A stretch of 64,000 bases of DNA from Gammaproteobacteria bacterium (lineage in GTDB: Bacteria; Pseudomonadota; Gammaproteobacteria; Competibacterales; Competibacteraceae). Below are positions 37,001-46,000 of this stretch, in pieces; position 1 is the first letter of the stretch; each line of letters starts with the position of its first letter. The translations under genes and the position numbers were made by a program. The DNA is taken from positions 1 to 64,000 of the forward strand of contig JACKNF010000013.1 of the NCBI GenBank assembly GCA_024234995.1, written 5' to 3'. Below the pieces are notes generated by a model. It saw nothing but the letters and a program-made list of their open reading frames with translations, made no database searches and was not told where the DNA came from.

Positions 37001-39503
37001 CCACCGGCCATTCTGCTGGCGGCAACGCCAAGGCGGTCATCAGCGCCAGATCAGGCTGATCCTGTTCCAGCAATAATCCAGCCAGTTGGCGCAACCGGGT
37101 TGGATCGGGCCGGCGGACGGCCGCCACTCCGGTCAACGTCAGCAATGACTCGGCATCTTCAGCGGCGGTATAGCGTTGCATCAGTCTAGTGAATGCCCGT
37201 TCCTGCACTCGATCATCAGGGTCATAGGCAAATATGCCGCGCAACATGAGTTCAGCGAGAAATTCCTCATTCAACTGTTCAAGCGCCTGCGTCTGGCCCG
37301 TCACCGCTTCTTCCCGTATCAGTGGATTGGCCGCCTCGCTCAATGTGCTCCACTGCTCCAATGCCGGCAGCCATTGTTCGCTTTGCGTCAGCCGGCGCGC
37401 GCCGGTCAGGGCTTTTTCGCTGACTGGCGATTGGGGAGCAGGGGCCGGGGCCAGTCCGGCCATGAAATGCCGGGTCTGCGTACTCAGCAGGCGCAGCAGC
37501 GGCTGCCAATGATTGGCCAGTTCCCGCCGGGCGTCACGGTCTTCGGCGAAACCGGTTTCAGGGGATGCGGGTCCGGCCTGCACTGGAGAATCAGCGGCCT
37601 TCCGCAGCCGTTGCTGAAATTCGTGGTACACCGCGCCCGGACCCAGCCGCCGGACCATGTCCAGGTACGCGCTCTCGGAAAGCTGATAAGGCCGGCTGGC
37701 GCGGTAATGCAACGCGACTTGGAGCGGCTGGCCAGCGCCACCCAAGCGGATGCGCCGCACCCCGGCGGGCAATGGCAATTCCATCATCGCTGCTGGAACC
37801 AGCGCCCCCGGTGTTTGCCAGGCGCCAAACGGCGCGGTCAGCGTGGTCGGCACCGGCACGCCATGCCGCTTACCGAGCAACGCCAACGCTGCCTCGCCGG
37901 GGCTGGGCAGAAACAATGACCCGGCCAGTTCCGGTGGTTGAACCCGCACCGGGACCGGCGGCTGGTCATCGTAGCGCAGCCATAGATCGACTGGCTGATC
38001 AAGGCCGGATGGATTGAATGCCAGCCGCAATCGTGAAGGTGTCTGCCGTTCTGGCAATCGATATTCCAATTCGGCCTGCGGCGGCAATTCCAGCAGGTAG
38101 GCGGGACTCAGCGTATTGAGCGCATCCACGCTGAACCGCTCGGCGATAACCGCTTCCCGTAGCCGGTCCGCCTGCGCCAGCAACCGGCGGCCCTGCAACC
38201 AGACGAACTGCTGCGGGGTGGATGATGGCTTGTTGACCGGCAGCAGCGGGCGGTAAAAAGTAAACAACCCGAATAAGTCTTGGGCCTGTCCAGCCAGCCG
38301 CGGATCTTCGCGATGCGCCAGCGCCGCCTGTTGCATCGCGATCGATGCAATTAAACCACCATCCCGGTATTGATTATCGCGCCCCAGACGCAGCGCTGTT
38401 CGTTCCTCTCCGGCCAGAGTCATCCGCTCCAGAGGATGGGCCAATTGCTTCGGGGTCATGTCCCAAATTGAGCCGTGTTCGACCGGCCGGGCCGCCCGCG
38501 CCTCCGCAGCGGTCAATGGCGGCGCATTGAGAGAAGGGAGCAGATAATCAGAATCATCCTGAGCCAGCACGCGGGCATACAGCGGCAGGGTCGATTCCAG
38601 CGCCAGCTCATGTTCACCGGCCGGCAGCTCCAGATAGCCGGTTTCCAACCGGCCCAAGGTTTCGGCGCAGCCATCCACCCAGACCGCCTGCCGGGTCTCG
38701 GCACCCGCTGCAAAATCCAGCGCTTGCCAGGGCCGGCCATTCAACCGGGCGTAGATGCGGTATGTCTGACGCGTTTGCGTTTCAGTGAGCGGATAGCGCA
38801 GCCGGTGTTCCAGCGCCAGCCGTATCGGCCCGCGTACGTGCAGCCGTGCCGGCAGCCCGGCTGGCAATAGCCAATAAGGCTGAGCGGCTGCCTGGCTGCC
38901 GGGCCGCAACCCGGCCTGGGTAACAGGCAGCGATTGCTCACCGGCAAAGGGCTGCATTGAAAAATCCACCCTATCCCGGTAAGGCGCCGGTTCGCTCAAC
39001 GCATCCCGCCGCGACACAAACAGAGCCGCTTCGAGAGCGTCGCGCGCCACGGCAGGCCGGCTGATGCGCACCAGCCGCTCTTCCGGCCAATCTGGCGGCA
39101 GCAGCAATGAATCCCCCTGCGCCGAAGGCTGCACGGCTGCGCCAACATAGAGTCCGGAACCGTTGGAAACCATGAACTGCAAATCTTGCGGGTTGAGCCG
39201 GCCCTGGGGACGGTCGACCCGCAGCCCTTCGCTGGCAGGCACCCAAACCGTCGTACTCTCGCCGGAGGACAGACGGACCCGGTAATACCGGTGAGATTCA
39301 GGCCAGGCTGTTTCCTCGCTGCCGCCAGATGCAGGAAACGGTTTGGCGCCTGTTACCCACAGCGGTTCATCACGCACATTATCCCACCGCAACGGCAGCG
39401 GATAGCGCCCGAGCAAATCGATCTGCACCGGATCAGGGCTGGCAGCGGCGGGCATCGCTGCCAATAGCGTCATCCATGCCCAGACGCGCATCCGCTTTGG
39501 CAT
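34056..39503 (-). CDS. Giant exported outer-membrane protein, probable exopolymer export porin
   Basis: A 1815-residue exported protein. The start is the ATG at 39503, giving a clean signal peptide (KRMRVWAWMTLLAAMPAAAS), with stop and start overlapping the preceding gene as TGATG. The frame open to 39719 lies inside that gene. The first about 690 residues look like successive beta-sandwich domains. About 690-1000 is an alpha-helical repeat region of TPR-like character (RLMQRYTAAEDAESLLTL, GYRAEKQGHYPEALREW). More beta domains follow, and the last about 320 residues alternate like a beta-barrel (YLEINGHYRYYDDDWHNF, GVSYQLSWEGYAQQSG, AGIGYDWTYYFAQG). Helical repeats joined to a barrel are the plan of exopolysaccharide porins such as PgaA and BcsC, and the C-terminus also recalls NfrA. 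Family assignment by eye is weak; export of the polymer is inferred from layout and neighbours. Confidence 0.65.
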   Translation of the reverse strand: MPKRMRVWAWMTLLAAMPAAASPDPVQIDLLGRYPLPLRWDNVRDEPLWVTGAKPFPASGGSEETAWPESHRYYRVRLSSGESTTVWVPASEGLRVDRPQGRLNPQDLQFMVSNGSGLYVGAAVQPSAQGDSLLLPPDWPEERLVRISRPAVARDALEAALFVSRRDALSEPAPYRDRVDFSMQPFAGEQSLPVTQAGLRPGSQAAAQPYWLLPAGLPARLHVRGPIRLALEHRLRYPLTETQTRQTYRIYARLNGRPWQALDFAAGAETRQAVWVDGCAETLGRLETGYLELPAGEHELALESTLPLYARVLAQDDSDYLLPSLNAPPLTAAEARAARPVEHGSIWDMTPKQLAHPLERMTLAGEERTALRLGRDNQYRDGGLIASIAMQQAALAHREDPRLAGQAQDLFGLFTFYRPLLPVNKPSSTPQQFVWLQGRRLLAQADRLREAVIAERFSVDALNTLSPAYLLELPPQAELEYRLPERQTPSRLRLAFNPSGLDQPVDLWLRYDDQPPVPVRVQPPELAGSLFLPSPGEAALALLGKRHGVPVPTTLTAPFGAWQTPGALVPAAMMELPLPAGVRRIRLGGAGQPLQVALHYRASRPYQLSESAYLDMVRRLGPGAVYHEFQQRLRKAADSPVQAGPASPETGFAEDRDARRELANHWQPLLRLLSTQTRHFMAGLAPAPAPQSPVSEKALTGARRLTQSEQWLPALEQWSTLSEAANPLIREEAVTGQTQALEQLNEEFLAELMLRGIFAYDPDDRVQERAFTRLMQRYTAAEDAESLLTLTGVAAVRRPDPTRLRQLAGLLLEQDQPDLALMTALALPPAEWPVEIVLRAAGRLRWQRVFDHALERLPDAAQRALWRGYRAEKQGHYPEALREWREAGPTGHALAAALEEGLALRGQLSAADVAARERAVTGWVVWSMHHPGPWLWRNAEYLVSDHAGAAALHAVERDLFAQTFRAQPEHPVRLTVYGPARLRLTARLLHPADEPEQPLDDWLLVRDGGRIERLPITGDRPSQGLTLVGDVTAQPGRLISLDYTAGPGLHVVEIAAHQHALLVAPLVWRPEQPLSVLPEPTPAAVAAAALGWTPGESKQNVRDTWTWPPSGWAGIRRDPAAWDAALQEAGLPVQVVAGCQLQPLPLPPQPLFQLDTDTLRATLNHVAASNPAGLAWPGPPPGPAQILRSRLIETLWDVEQHPEQLAQRLPGMEQAVAAQPGTPGVEPLLRRLRRRADWEPFLAVTRSAGLRYLETSGWQPETPLLRVRKALTPLAAADEQVLSGVEQLGLLTANPAPARLQIDLQVMDLRYLPPQPLIVWHQLDGQQEQPVLLTPDAARQPLTVTIPPGEHVLRIGLADPAANQFLRVRVREQRGGAFQPVTSGLKRLYQIATLAEPWQSRLEGPAWLRIDEWRSGALSSRYRYFGPGLHDLELRPAIGQSEALFRVHRQRVLDAPRETTPPRITRWTLEPVPDAPAQVPEAPPPSTWVMADRYALGEQQAGTWGLGATLARSIPPPNEGSGGLADEYLEINGHYRYYDDDWHNFYEMEALYRLHQRGDPTFGLRGLWQHESDWPGVSYQLSWEGYAQQSGAWAWNSTVRGQIRQRRDLTPKLHHTPSLGFFTRYLDQQSGFDGRPGYVDQDVFSTYKDFHRHGLVLADTLVYQPWLDALWHGSVALTSDEDGNLLDPEQFNAGIGWKQQLGSWQAGIGYDWTYYFAQGNHDWDRPEATQNRTVLGHLLWDKSGGGQGRLNLELRMQYDLDSRSYGAWLSAQWFPDRGRGYRDFRSVDFRGLRERQLPLEFNNRQDAPPGEDYPQ

Positions 39504-40348
39504 CAGAGCCGTACCCCCGCCAGGCAGCCGCCGAATTGATCTCGCAATGCAGCATTGACACGGAGTTGTTCCCGGACGGACCGCACCAGTTCGATATGCA
39601 CAAAGGCGCTGCTGCCCAACGCCCGCAGCGTCTGGCCGATTTGATTGGCCGTGCCGCCCAGCTCCCCAATCTGGATGGGATAGAGCAATACCGGCTCGGT
39701 GATTACCCCGCCCAGGCAATGGGCGGTTTGTTCAGCCGCCCGTGTCGGCTGGCTTTGGCCAGCGCTGATAATCGCCCCGGCTGTCCGGCCTGCCTCCGTT
39801 TTGCGCTTTTCGGCGGCGAAACCGTGCAGTTGCAAGATTGCACTGGCTGGCTGGGAGAATGCAGCCGCCTTGCTGAAAGCAAGCAAATGGCTCTCGGGCA
39901 GATGCGCCAGATCGGCATCGACTGTTTCATCGTCTTCATTCTGATAACGGCGCGGCGCAGTACTCCAGGCACCGGCCGCAAACTGGCCCTGGGCAAACAG
40001 GCGCAGCGCAATGAGCCCCGTGAATTTATCGCTTAAGGCATGCGGCGCCTGGAGAACCGGACGGCTGGCCGAGCGTGCAGCGAACGTGTAGAAGCCACGC
40101 CCCCAGCGCTGGTCCGGCCGTTCCCGGACAACGGTAAAGACGTGGCCCTGCTCGGTCACCTGCTCTAACTGAAATCCCAAAGCGGCCCAGTCCGCTGCTA
40201 GCGCTTCGCCGGTCTCGCCGGCGAAGGTCCGCCGGAATAGCTGTTCGGCCTGCTCCAGTTCGTTCGACGCCGGCGCCCGGTAATCGCGGCTCTGGCTATC
40301 GTTCCATAGCGCTTCCAGAATAGAGGCTTGGGCAGGGGCTGCGATCAT
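39503..40348 (-). CDS. N-formylglutamate-amidohydrolase/PGA-hydrolase-like protein
   Basis: A 281-residue protein. Motifs: LQAPHALSDKFTG (99-111), DADLAHLPESH (144-154), ILQLHGFAAE (171-180), GAIISAGQ, and HIELVRSVREQL near 251-262. The spacing of PH, D, LHGF and a final IE(L).R..R recalls zinc amidohydrolases of the N-formylglutamate amidohydrolase and phage poly-gamma-glutamate hydrolase kind, which would suit trimming of a poly-glutamate chain in the periplasm. This is by eye and only moderate. The first residues (MIAAPAQAS) look like the end of a signal peptide, but its hydrophobic part is missing in this frame; a hydrophobic GRIILLMIA lies just upstream in another frame. The gene is 126 bases after the preceding gene, the largest gap in this five-gene block. 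Confidence 0.6.
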   Translation of the reverse strand: MIAAPAQASILEALWNDSQSRDYRAPASNELEQAEQLFRRTFAGETGEALAADWAALGFQLEQVTEQGHVFTVVRERPDQRWGRGFYTFAARSASRPVLQAPHALSDKFTGLIALRLFAQGQFAAGAWSTAPRRYQNEDDETVDADLAHLPESHLLAFSKAAAFSQPASAILQLHGFAAEKRKTEAGRTAGAIISAGQSQPTRAAEQTAHCLGGVITEPVLLYPIQIGELGGTANQIGQTLRALGSSAFVHIELVRSVREQLRVNAALRDQFGGCLAGVRL

Positions 40349-40474
40349 GGTTAGCGATCATTAACAGAATGATCCGCCCGCCGTACCCATACGCATACCT
40401 TTCTTGCACAGGAGGATGGGGATGGGAAGCACAAACGGTTGCCGCAATAGAATTCTCGTAAGACAGAGATAGAT

Positions 40475-43012
40475 TCATGGCTGCGTCTCCTCACGAAACA
40501 GTTCGGACAGGACCGGAAGGCCGGGAATCACCCGGTATAGGCTCAGATAACCGCTACCCCGCTCCAATTGCAGGCGGATCCGGTACAGGCCAGGGGCAAG
40601 ATCGTCACCCAGCGGCAAGAAAAACCGCTGACCGCCGCCCACCTGTTCATTCGGGGTATCCAGCACGGGAATCACTTGGCTCTGATCAGGCAGCAGGTCA
40701 TAACGCCATTCGCGGGCCGTCAGCCGGCTGGCAGGACCCAACAGAGCGGTATGGGCGATCTCGACCGTGACACGCACCCGGCTGCGCTCAGCCGCGCCCA
40801 GAGGCATGTGCAAAACACCCGTCAGGATTTCCTCGCCAGCGGTGGTTTTCGGATAGATAAATTCGAGCGGCTGCCTGTCTAGAATAGAGGCCAGCCGGCG
40901 GATAACGCTGTCTCCATTCGCACCGGTATTGCTAATCAGCCAGCGGCTTGGCCGTGAGGCCGTCACAGTCAGGGTATGGGTCCCTGCAGGCACGGGCGGC
41001 AGCCGGATAGAGGCACGGCGCACCGCTAGAACACCGGAGTAGACGGTGATGCCATCCACCGCGACCTGGAACGCACAGGGCGCCGCGGATTCCCGCAGAG
41101 CCAGCAGCGCCGGCTGCACGGTTGAACGCCCTAGCTGATCCTGGAAATGCAGCACGGCGGGAACGCCGGCGGATACCGGCCGGAACACATTATCCAGCGC
41201 CTGAACACGCAGCGGCGTTGCCGGATCGCGAGGACTCAGCAGATAGCGGGCGCGCCAAGCCCCTTCTGGCAGGTAGTCCTGCCAATCATAATGGCCCGCC
41301 AGAATGTCCAGGTCCGTTTCGGGTGGCCGTGACTGCACCACCATCAGCATGCTCCGCCCATTCTGGAGCAGCGCCGGCGCACCGGCCGGCAACACCGGGA
41401 ACCAGAACGGCTGGCCGCGGGCTCCGGGCAAAGCAGGCTGGTAGTCTTCCGGCACCTGAACGAAACGCGGCAAATCCGGCGGCCGGGTATAGGCAGCCGC
41501 CAGTAGTGGCGTTTCAGCCTGTAACCGCACCTTGGCTACATGAGCCGGCAGGACAAAAGCGTAACTGGCAGGTTCGGAGATCCGGTCAAAAAAGGCGTCC
41601 GGACTGACCAGCCAATCATAATGAGAGGGCAGCGCGGAAACCGGCAGCGTACCTTGACGCAGCACGGTGCCGTGTTTATCCAGCAGTGCATAGCGGGCAG
41701 ACGCTGTAGCCTCAGCGTCAGGTCGCGCCCGGCGCAAATCGACCCGCCAAAATGCCGGTTGTGACCCAACATGCGCGATGTTGAAATCCAGGGCTTGCTC
41801 TAAGCTCATGCGGTACAAGCGTAGATAAACCGGTTCATGAATCAACTCAAAAGGCTGCCCGGATGCCTGGCGCAGGACCGCCCGGACGACTACCGGTTGC
41901 GATGCAATGATTTCCACCAGGCCGGGTTCAAAAGCACCCGGCCAGCGCATCGCCGGCCCGGTCAACGCAACTGAATATTCAGCGCGCTGCGAGGGCTGCC
42001 GCCCGTACCAGCGCAGGCGGATGGCGGTTGACCGGGACATCTCTTTGGTTCCGCCATCTTCCTTTGAAAGAGAGGAGCCAGGAGAAATCTCCGCCTGCGC
42101 CAGCAGGGGCGCGACATCCAGAAATTCCAGGTCAACCATCCCGCCCGGCTCGGGAATTGCGATCATTCCATGCAAATCCGGGCCGGCGTATAAACCGGCG
42201 GGCAATACCGGCAACCGGTGCGGTTCCGCTTCGGCCTCAAACACCACATACATTTTCCGGCTGTGGTAGGCATCGCCTTCAACGCCCAGCGGCGCAACAG
42301 GGTTCCAGATTTGCCGCAGCAACTGCGTCTGCTCGGTCAGACTCAGCAGCTCCGGACCGTACACGCTGGCGCGCGCCAGCCGGTCCCGCAAACGGCGGCT
42401 GACACGCTGCCAGCGGTAATCTTGAGCCGTATCAAACAAATGCCCCTGGGCATAGACACGCGCCACCACTTCATCAATCGCAGCGGCGCGGCTCGCCAAG
42501 CGCAAGCGCAGGCGCACGGCCCCCGGCGTCTCACGCACATTAATGGCGATCACCCGGCCATTCGCCGGCAAGCTGCGCTGGTTCAAATAAAACGCCGGGG
42601 TTAACGGTTGTTGCGCGCCTTCCGGTTTATACCAGCTCATCAGCGTGCGCTGATGGTAAGTCTCCGCTTTTAGCACGTGTCCTGCCCTGTCCAGCACCTG
42701 ATAGTCCAAGGCGTAATCCCAAAAAGTCTCAGGCGGGCGAGACCGGGCCAGCGCGGGCGGCAGGCTGGCGTTCGTGACGACCTTGATATAATCCCCTTGC
42801 GCAGCCAACGGAAACTCCAGCCAACGTGATTCTTCCAGCACATACACCGCCTCCGCCACTGCTTCAGCCAACCGGGGGTCGGCGTCCTGCCGCCCGTGTG
42901 GATCGAATAGCCGCCAGGCTGTCTGTGCCAATGGCCATAACCACCAGACCAGCGCAGTGAGTATTGCCAGCGCCACCAACCCGCGTAATGTTTGGCCAAG
43001 CAGGCGAATCAT
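40475..43012 (-). CDS. Membrane-anchored beta-rich periplasmic protein of exopolymer cluster
   Basis: An 845-residue protein, not recognised by family. One N-terminal membrane helix (about 9-28, RGLVALAILTALVWWLWPLA) would anchor it with the rest in the periplasm. The remainder is rich in alternating hydrophobic strands typical of stacked beta-sandwich domains (VRLRLRLASRAAA, RRASIRLPPVPAGTHTLTVTAS, DDLAPGLYRIRLQLERGSG). The phrase style PxGxHxLxV is shared with the outer-membrane protein encoded downstream, suggesting related sandwich modules. Its ATG overlaps the stop of the CapC-like gene by 4 bases (ATGA). A periplasmic bridge between the inner-membrane synthase and the outer-membrane protein is the simplest inference. 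Confidence 0.6.
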   Translation of the reverse strand: MIRLLGQTLRGLVALAILTALVWWLWPLAQTAWRLFDPHGRQDADPRLAEAVAEAVYVLEESRWLEFPLAAQGDYIKVVTNASLPPALARSRPPETFWDYALDYQVLDRAGHVLKAETYHQRTLMSWYKPEGAQQPLTPAFYLNQRSLPANGRVIAINVRETPGAVRLRLRLASRAAAIDEVVARVYAQGHLFDTAQDYRWQRVSRRLRDRLARASVYGPELLSLTEQTQLLRQIWNPVAPLGVEGDAYHSRKMYVVFEAEAEPHRLPVLPAGLYAGPDLHGMIAIPEPGGMVDLEFLDVAPLLAQAEISPGSSLSKEDGGTKEMSRSTAIRLRWYGRQPSQRAEYSVALTGPAMRWPGAFEPGLVEIIASQPVVVRAVLRQASGQPFELIHEPVYLRLYRMSLEQALDFNIAHVGSQPAFWRVDLRRARPDAEATASARYALLDKHGTVLRQGTLPVSALPSHYDWLVSPDAFFDRISEPASYAFVLPAHVAKVRLQAETPLLAAAYTRPPDLPRFVQVPEDYQPALPGARGQPFWFPVLPAGAPALLQNGRSMLMVVQSRPPETDLDILAGHYDWQDYLPEGAWRARYLLSPRDPATPLRVQALDNVFRPVSAGVPAVLHFQDQLGRSTVQPALLALRESAAPCAFQVAVDGITVYSGVLAVRRASIRLPPVPAGTHTLTVTASRPSRWLISNTGANGDSVIRRLASILDRQPLEFIYPKTTAGEEILTGVLHMPLGAAERSRVRVTVEIAHTALLGPASRLTAREWRYDLLPDQSQVIPVLDTPNEQVGGGQRFFLPLGDDLAPGLYRIRLQLERGSGYLSLYRVIPGLPVLSELFREETQP

Positions 43013-46000
43013 GGCGGCGCAAACCGCAGCCAGCCCGCCTGGCGGCTCTTGAAGCGCATTATTTGTTCAGCCGCCGGCGGCTGGTCCGCAACCACCCATT
43101 CTTCCGGCTGGCGCGGCGCCAGATTGGTCACGACCGCCAAACGTCCATAAACATCCAGCGTCAACAGGAAAGCCATTTGCGTATCCTGATCGATCAACCG
43201 CAGATAGCGATACGCCGGCCAGCTTTGCAATTGACGCAGCGCCACGATATCGCGCTGTTCCACATAGGCTTGCAACGCCTCCCGCCACGCCTGCGGCGGA
43301 AGTTCGGCCGTCAGCGTAAGTCCGGCAATTTGCCGATCGAGATTGGCATGCCGGGTTGGAATACTCAACGCTTCGAACTGGGTTTGTTGAAGCAGATTCT
43401 CGCCCTGCTGACGGTAGCTGGCCCGGACCAGCGGCGATAGCCACAGCAGGCAAAACGCCTTGTGAGCGGCTGCGTTCAGATAGCGCGCCTGGAGAACGCT
43501 GCTGGCCTGGAAGCCAACGGCATAAGGCGCTCCGCTCAGGAATTCGAAGGTCAGACCATCGGCTTCCAAGGCGGCGACCAGCCGCTGCCCAAGCGCATCG
43601 AGCGTTTCACGGCGCGAAGCGCCATCATGCCAACTCAATAGCACATCTTTGGAAGGCGATGGCTCGCCTGGCCGGATCCCGTAGGCACGAACGCCGGCCG
43701 CTAGCATTGGCCGGGAACCCGCTTCACGCATCACGACCTGGTTAACCAGCGAAAACAGGCTCAGCGGGTAGCCGGGATTGAGGACATCGGCACTGCCATC
43801 TGGGTTGGTCTCCGGATGGGCGCCAGCCAGCAGAAGAACATCGGCTTGCAGTTGTTCAAACAGCCACAAGCCATACTCCAAGGTATTGATTTCAAAAAGC
43901 GGATGGGGAATCTGCACCAGATAGCCCGGCCCCTCGCCCAGCCGGAACACATAGGCGCCCCAGTAGCGGCGCGGACGGCGGGTCTCTTCCTCAGCAAGCA
44001 GCAGATATTCCTGGCCGCTCAGCCGGTGCTGATAGCGCGACAGGCGGTAGCCAACCGCGCTGGCGGCACTGGCCAACGCCCGCAGGGTCAGCAATCCCTC
44101 TTCTGTCCAGACACCGCCCCGGTACCCGGTGCGAATCAATCCCAGGAGCGGCGTCAGAATTTCTTCATCGATATACAACAGCTCTTCCAGCAAGGGAGGG
44201 CGATACAGGCTGGTCCCGCGTTCAGCAATACGCGCTTTGCCGGTCAGCAGCCATTCCTGGAGATAACCGTCGATCCGCAGTTCCCCAACGTGCAATGGCG
44301 TCTCGGTTGCGCCCACTGTAGCTCGCGCCATCAATCGCCGCAGGTCGCTGCGGTCAAGGACCAGTTCAGCAAAACCGCTGCGTGTGGCGTCCCGTTGCAG
44401 ATTGGGCAGCGGCGTAGTTTCCCAGCGCACCGCCAGCTCACCCACCAGCGATTTCAACCGGGCCAGATCGAGTCCAGGCGGCAAGCTAGCGCGCACCCAC
44501 AAAGTGGTGGGCGGTTGTGTGCCGCCGGCTGCGTAGCGGCTAGCGGATAATCCAGCCATCGCTGCGGTATTGCGCGAATCATAGCCGCGGACCTGCAACA
44601 CATTCCAGCGGGCCATCACGTCATGAAATGCCTGAAAAAGCGTCTGACGGCTGGTCAGCACATCCAGCGAGCGATCGAGGTTGACCATTCGCTTAGCACC
44701 GGCAATGGCCAGAGCACGGCCTTGCAGCGCACTGAACAGCCCGCCGCCCGCCGTCAGCGCTCCGCGTTCTTCCAAGGGCGCTGGGACTTCTACCAGCAGA
44801 TCCCCTGACGCTTGCAGGTCCACCACATAGATGCCCCAACCGTAGGCTGGCGTCCGTTCACGTAGATAGAGATAGCGTTGTTCGATCCGGTAGATCTGGT
44901 AATGAGCGGCGTCTAGCTGCCGGGCAGCATCCTTGAGCCGAGCGGCATCCCCGGTATCCAAATAGATCCGCAATTGCTCGATACCGCTGCGAAAGGCGTT
45001 CACTTCGCCTGGAAGCGGCACAGGCGCGGTTCCCTCACGGCGCGGCCGGTTCAGCTCCACATGGTCGTCGCTGAGCATCGCCGTCAGTGTCTGGTCAGCG
45101 GCGATTATTGAAACATTGGCCGAGGGCGGCTCCCGGACGCCCATCGGCACTCCGGGCAGCAGGGTCAGCGCAAAACCGGCGAGACTAGCGATACCGGCGG
45201 CTACCAGCGAAGTCTGAAGCGTAGCGCGGGTCAGGCGGGCGATAATGTCCTTGTCATGCATCCGCAAGGCAATCAACGTAGTCAGCAGATAACCGAATCC
45301 GTAAGCATCGGCGGCCGGTACAGTAGGCCAAATCAGCGGCAGCAACCAACCAAGCGCCATTTTATAGACGAAGGCGATGTTGAAAAAAAACAACAACTCG
45401 CGCGGACCTTCCAGATGCAGGCGGGCGATCATAGGAATCGCTAGCAATCCTCGGGCCAGCCCCAGAATGATGAACGCCTCCGTAAACGAGGTCAGAATCT
45501 TGATGGGATCGTACCACTGCAAAGCCAGCAGTGACGGGATTAGAATGCCGTTAAACTCCCATCCGTAGTGCAGATTCATCCGCGAGGCGATCCAGGCGGT
45601 GGTCAATAGGATGATATAGGCTTTGGGCGTAGCCAGCAGCGAAGCCGCTAAATCATTGTAACTGTAGCTCAGACTACCGATGCTAAAATTGGTGAATTCC
45701 AGCAGGCCGTAGCGAACGATCAGGTAGGTGAGACCCACGCTGACGATGACCGGCAGCAACCCGGCACGCACACCGGTTTTCCAAAACTGGTTGGCAATGA
45801 GTGAAACAACGATCAAACCAAAGCTGTGCAGGTCGCTGCGGTAATCGAAATCCTGCTGAAAGTACTGATTCCACCACTGACCAGCCCAGGGCAGCAACCA
45901 GCCGTCCCCAAGCAATCGCACCGCCACGCTGACCAAAATCAGCGCAAAGAAGCGGTCACGCCCGAATAGGCTGCTCCATCCACCGAACCGCGAAAGGCGT

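Noticed and set aside
34056..39719. Longer start for the outer-membrane protein at 39719
   Set aside because: The extra 72 residues lie within the preceding gene and lack signal-peptide character. The ATG at 39503 gives a clean signal peptide and a stop-start overlap.
40296..40478. 60-aa minus-strand frame starting at an ATGA overlap with the 845-aa gene
   Set aside because: Composition is not protein-like overall. Only the hydrophobic GRIILLMIA stretch is of interest, and it is treated as a possible displaced leader of the hydrolase-like gene.
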